DNA from: Paraglomus occultum
Taxonomy: Eukaryota; Glomeromycota; Glomeromycetes; Paraglomerales; Paraglomeraceae
DNA: 39,968 bases
Direction: 5' to 3'
Assembly: GCA_910592205.1 (NCBI GenBank)
Contig: CAJVPJ010000148.1
Coordinates: 1 to 39,968 of the forward strand
Position numbers and translations under genes: made by a program. The notes beneath the pieces are model-generated. The model was given only the letters and a program-made list of their open reading frames with translations. It ran no database searches and was not told the origin of the DNA. This document shows, piece after piece, positions 32,101 through 39,968 of the stretch (within the stretch, counting starts at the first letter, position 1; each line of letters starts with the position of its first letter).

Positions 32101-33180
32101 GGCTGGTTTTGGTTTTTCCCTTCCCCGCAAGTAATATTTTGAGAAACTTCTGAAAATTGGGAAGACACATACCTCAGCTTCCTTCAATATCTCGTCAACG
32201 CTTTTAGGCGCAATAGCACCACTCGCAGCTCGCGTCACCATTCGCTCGATGGGAGGTGGTGGTATGCGTTTTGGTCTTTTCGTGGTAGGTGATGGTTCTG
32301 TTGGAGTTGAAGGTTCAGTCGATGCGGAACTCGGGCCGGCTTCTGGACGAGTTGAGCTCGTATTTGTCCCACTCGATGTGAGAGAAGTGCTAATTCTTAG
32401 TTCGTATGGTTTATAAACTTCTTTTTGGGTCGCGCTCTCTGCGCTGAAAAGGACTGTAAGTATCTCATCGCAAGTGGCAAAATCTCTAAACTGACTAGGA
32501 GTACGATTCCAAAAGATCGATGCCAGTTACCCGAATTTTAAATAGTTCATAGCAGGTACCTTTCATATTGGAGCCTTCGTGCCTGTAGATACGAGTGTAA
32601 TTTTTTATCTATTTGATTCCAATCAGGATCATCATTTTTCTCACTTTCTATTGTATAGAATAATTCTTTAGACAACTCCTCATGGCGTGCAATGATCCCT
32701 CTGTCACATAGACATACCACATAAGCAAACACAGTTTAAGAAATTTTATTGATTGCGAATAGATATGCGAAGACAAAGAGAGACAGTATACTGACTTTAT
32801 CTCTTTCTTTTTGGTTTCAGACACTGTTTCCCGCAACTTCTGTATATTGAACTTATTAGATTCATATTCATCGTAAGTATTCGGTTACATCCCCACTGAC
32901 TGCACTATTGCCTTGGTCACGTGATGTTTTAGGTCCCAAAAATATACCAACATGTTTAGAGACCCCCCACTCCGCAGCAACTACTCGATGGCACTATGTA
33001 TTATAAAAGCACGGGAACCTCCTCTTCCGCAATCAAAGAGTCAGCTCACGTTAAGCGCGACTTGAAGACTCTAAATCATCCAAGGGGCGACTGTTCTCTT
33101 GCAACGACTTTTACCTTTGAGCTTCCATCAAAGTTCTTAAACTCTTTCCCCTTCGATTCGCTTGACGCCTCTTTGTCCAT
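29137..33180 (-). CDS. EAF1: NuA4 histone acetyltransferase scaffold EAF1/VID21 (HSA and SANT domains), ~900 aa
   Basis: Twelve exons in phase: 33180-33115, 32839-32796, 32700-32560, 32443-32173, 32051-31758, 31539-31393, 31317-31198, 31097-30626, 30514-30428, 30351-29848, 29757-29600, 29535-29137 (901 codons with stop). Key parts: RMVTRAASGAIAPKSVDEIL (~150-172), a VID21 signature; an HSA domain about 260-360 (TSDWQLAQEEVRTV, LPILWDVLLYQMNLMAIDF, KLKKLWAYQLAHACAEWH); a SANT/Myb domain about 565-635 (KWSAEDDEILLSLI, TPYECYDRWKSID); TPTPLELSRLKLDQDR (~730); a Q-rich end. EAF1 is the platform subunit of NuA4, which acetylates H4/H2A; HSA binds actin-related proteins. The C-terminus ends at a TAG inside a polyQ tract (see findings). 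It diverges from TOF1. Confidence 0.88.
29140..29203 (-). repeat. CAG/CAA (polyQ) microsatellite in the last EAF1 exon
   Basis: An imperfect CAR-codon tract codes for about 18 to 20 glutamines. The repeat continues beyond the stop to about 29117, with two TAG codons standing where CAG/CAA would be expected. Confidence 0.8.
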
Positions 33181-33489
33181 AGTGTCATAGTATTTAAGAA
33201 TAAGACGAATGTGAGGGCTTTCGCCCTTTTATATTAATATGGGTGAATGTTTATTATCGAAGTGGTGTATGTATTATTCTTTTAACAGCTTGCAACTTGC
33301 AAGTTCTGTAATCCTGAGTGTGTGTGGACCCTGGGCTAGGATCGCCCAAGATGACGTAACTGAGATTCTGTGGCGTATTTCATGTGACTTATTACGCCCA
33401 ATAAGGGAAAAGATGTATCATGGCTACATTCTACACGCGTACCAGTAACGAAATTTTGAATCATTTTCTAAAACTTTGCAAAACCAAAG
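33181..33489. promoter_or_regulatory. Shared divergent promoter, EAF1 and TOF1
   Basis: The start codons of two divergent nuclear genes are 309 bp apart. Plus-strand open stretches across it have no protein-like pattern. Inferred from layout. Confidence 0.5.
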
Positions 33490-36400
33490 ATGGCTGACGA
33501 GGAGTTTACATTTGAAACGTCTCCATTGATGATACGGCTTGAGCAAGGTGTAAATAAAGTTTATAGACCTTTGATACAGACTTGTTGAATTTACAGAGGA
33601 ATAGGTCTTAATAATACAAATTCGTAATGCGGAATTATATTAGAGCGTCTTAATCTAGGGAATGTACGTCCCGTTGAATTAGCTGGAGAACAGATCAAAA
33701 CTGGCTATGAAATGAGTGAAAGATGTTGGTGTAAGTAGGCTCTGGCTTGTAAATTGGGTGCATCAAATTACATTCTGATAATTGACGTTTTTGATAGACG
33801 CGTTAAAGTTTATCTGTCAAATGGCATACGATGAAGATGCTGACACTTCACGCGAAGTTCTCTGTTATTTATCATTATCTGGAATACTGGAGACAGACCT
33901 GATACCAATATTTTTAAAAGTCAGAAATATTGTGAGCGAAAACGAGATACGGATGGTTCTGGCATGTGGTAAGACCATAGTTACGATATGGATACAGACT
34001 TAAAGGAACTTATACTGATGGATTGAATTTTGTGGCAGTTGGTTTGTTTGATCGAATGACCGATACAGTATGGTTGACGGATCGTCGGAAAGATTGCGAG
34101 AATTTGACGGATGAGTCTAAACGTCGAAAGATTTTTAGCGTACTGTTAAGGTTGCAGAAAGCTATGATAAGATACAAAAATATCTTTGCCAATAATAAAG
34201 ACTTTATTAATGCTCTGGAGGAAGTGATTGACATATTACTCAGAGGGTTTGTGTTAAGTTAAATATTTGTGGCAATAATTGATACGTCACATGTTTGTTC
34301 ACTGTGCCTATTATCGTGCAGAGATACGAGATCTGTCGAAGAGGAACGTATTGTAAGGCATGGCATGCTTTTATTTCGTAATTTACTTGCTATTAAGGAT
34401 AATGAAGATATTATAACGGCTAGCAGAGTACAGGTATTTTTTACCACTGCGTTTACGTGTACAGCATGTTACTCGATTGACTGACTATTGTAAGTTTTAA
34501 ATAGAGTGAGCTCATTCATTCATACTACGAACACAACGTGTTATTATTAATATCTGCCATGGCAGCATCCTCGGATATCAATGGATTGTTAAAAACAACT
34601 ATACTTGAAATACTTTACTACATTTATTCGGTCGTTGAACCTGAGGAGCTTATCGAAGAGGTCAAATATTTTAGTGACAGTTCTTAAGCCATAATACGTA
34701 TCAGATGAACTAATTATACGAGTGACTACAGTCTACAGGTCGTACTATTATCGGGAACTCTTTGAATGAAGAAATGTCTATTCCTAACAAATTGAAATCT
34801 ACGAAACAATGGCCCGTGCAATTTCTCCTGAAAACAAACGTGGGTGAATTAATTCATCAGCTATAATGTATAATGTCCCGGTCAAGTTAAATATAATTTT
34901 CTCATTGGACTTTTTCTTATCAGGACGGAAGAACGTATCCTGCGTTTACGAGAAAAGCTTTGAATAACCCATCCATAAAGATTTTGGATTATCGTAAGAA
35001 AAAGAGATGGGAGCGACGTGGATTCCTGGACGATTTGGATCAGAGGAAAATGCTTGATCTCAGTCCGGCAGCAAAACGGGCCTTACGTAAATTTGGCGAA
35101 GCAATCTTGAATATGGCTTTTCATCGTAAGCTATCTAATACCTTTCAAAATGACTGAGGATCGTTGGACTGTCGACATTTACAAAGTTTTCGAATTTTCA
35201 ACTTTAGAATTTATTGTGGACATTAAGCGTGACATTGAATATGAAAGACCTTATATGAAAAACGTACACGTTTTTTATGCAATGTACGTCTCAGGTTTTT
35301 TTCTTGGATTTCAACGTTTTATGTTGGAAAATGACAGTTCAATGTTTGAGGATGGTCCGCACGCTGGGAAACCAAAGTGGGATATTGGTCACGTTGCTTT
35401 TATTCTTAACCAAGACGGACTCCAGCTCATGTTAAGAAAGCTTAGGGAAGTTCATCTTGACAAGGTTAGCTATTGGTTTACTGAAGTGAATTTATTAGCA
35501 TAGTTCTATATTAACTGAATGTCTTGTAGAAATGGGTTGAAGTGCATATAGGCCTGCATTATTTGAAACAAATGGTATGCTTTAAGATGAATCAAGACAT
35601 TTGACATATCTAAGCGAAATAATTGAAGTACATTGACGAAATCTTCCCTAAAGTTGCTATCCTTGAGGTCAATGTCAAAATCCAGCTTCGAGGTTTATCC
35701 CGTGATTGCGAGGCAAAGAATAGCTTTTCTAAGCGACGAACAAGCAAATTTAGATTTGATTGTTGATCTCATAAAAAATTATAAAGAGCAATCGTTCGGG
35801 TAATTATTTTCTTTGTATACCGTGCTTGCACAGGCAATTCCGGCAGGTATATATTAACTGAAGTATTATGTTGTTAGATTTTTGAAGCTTCTTGTTGAAG
35901 TCATTCACTTACTCGTCAACGTACTTGAAGAATTTACCGAAACAGGAAGACGCCTGTATACAAAACAAAAGATGCGTAGGAAAAAGAGAAAGAACAAAGG
36001 TAAAGAAATAATACGTTATCATTTTATTCAGAGCTATTAACTGATTACGCCGATACAGGAAAGCAGAGGGCTACCGAAAACGATGATGAGAATGAACATG
36101 TTGATGAAGAACAAGAGGAAGAGCGAGACGATTCTTCGTTATGTGAACCGTCATATGCACATATGCCCTTCGAATTGCTTCAATTCCAAGTGGTATGAAT
36201 TATCAGATATGTGTTATATTATCAGGTTACTCTAGGTCACTAACATAACAAATCTTTTGGAGATGTTTGCCAATGAGGCGGTTGTAAAGAGCTATCTCAA
36301 ATACCTTGAACACTATCACGAGTTAGATGCACAGGAGATTTCGCATGCTGCATCAATGATAGATTGCATAATCAATAAATGCCACCAAGGCGGACTGTTT

Positions 36401-36740
36401 TTTAGAGTAAGGATTTTTCATTCCCAACTTAATGTTTTTAAATAGAAACATTCCTCTTACAGATTGTCTCTATTAAAGCCCTCGACGTTTGAGCTCTTTG
36501 AACGAATAATGTCTGAACCACTTAAACAAGTTCAGGCACTCAAGCCACTTATAACACAGATAATGCGACTGTTTGTACAAAAGGCTGAAGATAGTCCATT
36601 GATTCTGGTAGAGGTATGCTCGTTGGTAAGGTTATCGTTTCTTTTGTTTTTAATACTCATGCGGATGTATTCCATATTTTTAGGCACTCTTTCCCAAACG
36701 CAAAGCAGATGCACATGTCTATGTGCAACTGGATGAATAA
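33490..36740 (+). CDS. TOF1: Replication fork protection protein Timeless/TOF1/SWI1, ~733 aa
   Basis: Sixteen exons in phase: 33490-33547, 33644-33730, 33798-33968, 34039-34246, 34322-34433, 34505-34673, 34739-34839, 34924-35125, 35187-35464, 35530-35574, 35654-35799, 35878-35999, 36059-36192, 36263-36406, 36446-36613, 36684-36740. Timeless signatures: SLSGILETDLIPIF (~85), IVRHGMLLFRNLLAIKD, TTILEILYYIYSVVEPEEL, the basic KKKRWERRGFLDDL, EFIVDIKRDIEYERP, FLKLLVEVIHLLVNVLEEF with KMRRKKRKNKG, and FANEAVVKSYLKYLEHY. With its CSM3/Tipin partner it keeps helicase and polymerase coupled at stalled forks. It is shorter than yeast TOF1 (over 1200) or SWI1, lacking their long C-terminal region. The first two exons are the least certain, because the usual N-terminal CSALG-like motif is not evident. 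Confidence 0.82.
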
Positions 36741-36785
36741 AAAAGTTTATCGATAACGACATAAATTAGACATTCCCGTCGATGA

Positions 36786-38585
36786 TCATTGTTCCACCTT
36801 GATTCGCTTTGAATTTCTGCCGTCTTCTTTCTTATTCGCACTAACTTTTAACCCAGCTGCGCCCGCTTGAGAAGCTCCTGAAGATATAGCAGGTATTCCG
36901 CCCTTTATGTCATTGTCCTCCGGCTTTACTGTTCGCCGAGGATACTTGAATTCTTGTCCTTCAAAAGACCTAGGGTAGAAGTGTTTAAAATCGATATGAA
37001 TATACGCAATCGATACAAACTCAAAATGGCAGTTGCGGGAGACGTACCCAAAAGAGGGCTCGGGCTCTTCTTCGAAAAATGGATGGCTTAAAGCATCAAG
37101 AGCCGAAATCCGTTTTATGGGATCATATTCTAGCATAGCCGTCAGCAAATTGTAGCCTGTTTCTGATTTTACTGATGGTAAGCGGTCATAATATTCACGA
37201 AGAGTATTGCTATATCTAAGATGTCGAAAGCGTACATTATCAATTATTTGATATTTGAATTGCTCATGCGTTTACAGACATCGTGAAGAACTTACGGTCG
37301 GAACGAGCTAAGATTATTATATTCTGGTTGGTGATCTATTGTAGGCCATCGCTCTTCTGCAATTGACGTTAATACTATTCAGATACAAGTACACATAACC
37401 ACAGCAAGCCAATATTAAATGAAGTAACATACTTGTGGGAGTTCCGAGAACTTCAAATATCTTTGTCAGCTGACTTCTTTGAAATGGGACATTCTTTTTG
37501 CTGTCCATCTTGGCTTCTTCTCCTTTAAATATGGGCTTCAATGCTAGAAGTTCGGCAAATATACATCCGACTGCCCAGATATCTATGATTCGTGATATGA
37601 TAAGACAAAAGCGGGTAACAGATATCTTAAATGAAACAGCTTAACATCAAAATTACCGATAGTAGTCGTATAATGCTTTGACCCGAGCAAGAGCTCAGGT
37701 GCTCTGTACCAAATTGTAACCACAACCTTATCACCATTAAACAAAGGTACTAGAGGATGATGAAACAATCTCGCTAGTCCCAGATCTCCTATTTTGACCA
37801 CACCGTCGGCTGTAACCAATATGTTGGCGGGCTTAAGATCTCTATGCATGACCCAGTTAGCATGCAAATATGCTACTCCATTAAGCAACTGCCACAAGAA
37901 AGATTTTATGGTGAATTCCGGTATAGGTTTACGTTCACTTTGACTATGATGGTGGATTATTTGCTAAAAAAATGAATGAGGATGGAAGGTGAACAACAAG
38001 GAATGGCAATAGGCGAAAGAATAAAAGAGACAAGTGAAAACCTACAAGAAAGTCGTGTTCAGCATAATCAAATACCATATATATTGACTTATCTTCGAGC
38101 AAGACTTCTTCTAATCTAATTATATTTTCATGGCAGAGTTCTTTACATAACTATATTCGAATAAGAGATTATTTTCCAATGTCCGCTTTCAAAGAATGAA
38201 TATGTAAGCGCTTAAGAATTGCACCCAGCTATTACCGAAATTTCTCTCACAGCGCTCTGTGAAATCCCAGTATATGAATGCGTATCGCCTTCTTTGTCAG
38301 GTTTGAACTTCTTTATTGCATACACACATTCAATTTCCATTCCATGGTCGTTAATCTTCCTAGCATCGAAATTACGTTAGCTTTTGTTTAGCGGTACGTT
38401 TTCGTGATCTTTCACGCAACTCACGGTTCTTTAGCCTTTGCTTTGTAGACTCGCCCATAAGTTCCTGAACTGATAAATCCTTGTATTTCATATTTTTCTT
38501 GTACTCTAATCTGCTTTGCTTCCTTCTTTATTTTAAGATCATGAAGCATGCCAAAATTGTTCGGAGTCGGTTTGCTACGTTTCAT
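36786..38585 (-). CDS. CDK8: Mediator cyclin-dependent kinase CDK8 (SSN3/SRB10), 419 aa
   Basis: Eight exons in phase: 38585-38425, 38359-38236, 38150-38046, 37963-37657, 37582-37433, 37356-37296, 37215-37048, 36969-36786 (420 codons with stop). Kinase motifs: glycine loop [11 protein letters not shown], Lys in VYAIKKFK, alpha-C SAVREIS (CDK8-type, not PSTAIRE), catalytic [13 protein letters not shown], magnesium loop DLG in [34 protein letters not shown], and [14 protein letters not shown]. With cyclin C, MED12 and MED13 it forms the Mediator kinase module that phosphorylates polymerase II and transcription factors. The metal loop is DLG where animal CDK8 has DMG. The basic tail KRIKVEQ may be a nuclear signal. 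The stop is 45 bp from the TOF1 stop (convergent). Confidence 0.92.
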
Positions 38586-38966
38586 TCTTGATTAATGTAA
38601 TGATGCTATGCTGAGCGAACTGTGATAATAAAATGAATTTCATCACAGTACAGCGTAAATATATATAAACCCGTTTGTGTGTTTGTCGCACGATCTGATC
38701 TGCATTAGCCTTAAGTAATAGTATTTTAAATGAAGCGTTCGCAATACTTACTATCACTATTACAGTAATACTAATCACTCTAAACTCGACCAATAATTAC
38801 TATAATAATTACTATGTAAGGATACCAACAGATGTATGTCTTATCACATGACCGCATAAATACTATGCCTGTTATTATTGCACTTGTTGACCTGTCATGT
38901 TGGTACACATTTTTTGCAACTCACATATTAATAATTCCGACCCTTCTGCACGTGATACGACATTTA
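38586..38966. other. Upstream region of CDK8
   Basis: AT-rich, with no supported gene. A plus-strand open frame from 38832 reads hydrophobic and AT-driven until the coding-like part begins at 38967. Confidence 0.35.
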
Positions 38967-39415
38967 ATGAAATTCTTGCCGAGTGATGCCAGGTGCGATT
39001 TTGATCGAGTCGCAACCGAATTCGAATCAATCAATGCTTCTATCGTAACTCTCAAAGTGAAATAAATCAGCGTTGTACGACGGTTCTAAGAACTGAAGAG
39101 ATTGAATTTGATCAACAAGGCGTGATGAGTCAAGCTTTAAATCATTCCTCTGCAAGCTCGGGACAATTAACGTTCACGGGTATCGGCTTGACTGTCTGGG
39201 TCAATTTAAGCAAATTTTTGATCGGATCATATAATTATACTTTGGAGGAGATGTGTCTTTCTGTAGCTATGGACATTCGATCATTGGGAGGGAATATTAA
39301 GAAGACGACAATACAAGGGTTTTTATGAAAGAAAGAAGGATATGGTTATATTAGTACTTTAGATCAAATTGGTTTATGGATCGATAGTAAAACAAATAAC
39401 CCAGGTAGTGAGTAG
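38967..39415 (+). pseudogene. Decayed gene copy of unknown family
   Basis: From an ATG at 38967 the sequence reads MKFLPSDARCDFDRVATEFE. It slips frame near 39055 (SINASIVTLK into EINQRCTTVLRTEE), then stays open through GQLTFTGIGLTVWVNLSKFL and DIRSLGGNIKKTTIQGFL to a TGA at 39326. Directly after that TGA the same frame continues with KKEGYGYISTLDQIGLWID to a TAG at 39413-39415. One shift plus one stop suggest a recent pseudogene; reading TGA as Trp would remove the stop but not the shift. The family is not recognised. Confidence 0.45.
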
Positions 39416-39514
39416 CGGGAAAGGAACTGCCATTCTCGCTTTGCGAGGGGTCTAGGCATTTATGCTTTATTCCTCCCTTGAAACATCCTGCTTCCTATCA
39501 TTTTACTTAGCTTT

Positions 39515-39968
39515 CTAATATATTTCTGCACTTACAAAAAAATCATAAAGATATGATCCACGAATTATGTGTATGTGTAAAAAGTAAAAATTCGAAGTCA
39601 GTGTAAAATTTGGTTTATTTTTCTGATGTGCACTCAAACTCAATATTCTTATGTAAATATTGAAACGTCCAAACCAAAATAAACAGCCTCTATTAACATT
39701 GTGTGTCTTACTTACAAGCTGTCGAAACTTTGGAGTACAAAGGGTTTCTCGTTTGAATGTTGTTTTTTTCGTCAATGATCCCGGATTACAAAGCTTGGGA
39801 TAAAAACTTTCGCGAAAAATATCTTGTATTCTTAAAGATAATTCTATATCATCTATAAAAGATGACATATCCTTTAAAGATGCTGGAACCAACATCTGAC
39901 CAATATGAATCATAATATAAATTCCTTGGACAAGGTCCATGGTATAATAGTCAACTTTATAATCTATA
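39515..39968 (-). CDS. Unknown protein, partial (5' part beyond window edge)
   Basis: A minus-strand frame is open from the right edge (base 39968) and includes an ATG at 39940, but the coding-like pattern DYKVDYYTMDLVQGIYIMI already exists upstream of that ATG. It is therefore probably the inner part of a longer gene. Coding quality is good through SFIDDIELSLRIQDIFRESF and RETLCTPKFRQL, where a strong donor (GTAAGTAAG, from 39715) suggests exon end at 39716. The remaining codons to the stop at 39515 look non-coding. The next exon is not identified. No family is recognised. Confidence 0.5.
   Translation of the reverse strand, partial: IDYKVDYYTMDLVQGIYIMIHIGQMLVPASLKDMSSFIDDIELSLRIQDIFRESFYPKLCNPGSLTKKTTFKRETLCTPKFRQLVSKTHNVNRGCLFWFGRFNIYIRILSLSAHQKNKPNFTLTSNFYFLHIHIIRGSYLYDFFVSAEIY

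Noticed and set aside
1-39968. tRNA or rRNA genes
   Set aside because: I looked for B-box-like GGTTCGA motifs and rRNA-like blocks by eye and saw none with a supporting cloverleaf; a tRNA scan would be needed to be sure.

Overview
The window looks like nuclear DNA of a filamentous fungus, most likely an arbuscular mycorrhizal fungus (Glomeromycotina, Rhizophagus-like). This is inferred from the AT-rich spacers, many short phase-consistent GT-AG introns, a Crinkler-type effector gene, and the kinds of degenerate transposon proteins present. No database search was possible.

Left third (1-12.2 kb), accessory. A zinc-knuckle Gag-like (LINE ORF1-type) protein runs off the left edge. After an AT-rich spacer, two arms of a 35-bp perfect inverted repeat (2153-2187 and 7833-7867) enclose about 5.7 kb. 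This interval holds (i) an intron-containing Crinkler gene with a ubiquitin-like N-terminus, a P-loop NTPase and a restriction-endonuclease-fold C-terminus, (ii) a small basic ORF, and (iii) a compact, intron-less cluster of three decayed reading frames (6312-7806) that only make sense if UGA is read as tryptophan. That is the Mollicutes/mitochondrial code. Mollicutes-related endobacteria live inside these fungi, so the cluster is a candidate endobacterium-to-host DNA transfer (or, less likely, a mitochondrial or mitochondrial-plasmid insertion). From 7.9 to 12.2 kb the DNA is mostly AT-rich, with a probable multi-exon minus-strand gene or relic (8858-9570) and little else.

Middle and right (12.2-39 kb), mostly housekeeping. 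In order: a 7-exon MHYT-domain seven-TM protein (+), an MRH4/DDX28-like mitochondrial DEAD-box helicase (+), a nuclear-looking PP2C phosphatase (-), a pogo/Tc1-type MITE with internal tandem repeats, Mediator subunit MED20 (+), nucleoside diphosphate kinase (-), phosphopantothenoylcysteine decarboxylase (+), a transposon graveyard (25.6-28.6 kb), the NuA4 scaffold EAF1/VID21 (-, 12 exons), the fork-protection protein Timeless/TOF1/SWI1 (+, 16 exons), and the Mediator kinase CDK8 (-, 8 exons). EAF1 and TOF1 share a ~310-bp divergent promoter. NDK and PPCDC share one of ~250 bp. TOF1 and CDK8 converge 45 bp apart. The right edge holds a decayed gene copy and the internal or 3' part of an unknown minus-strand gene.

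Exon models were assembled by eye from reading frames, GT-AG borders and phase. All multi-exon models below keep frame throughout, except one junction in the Crinkler gene, which is flagged.
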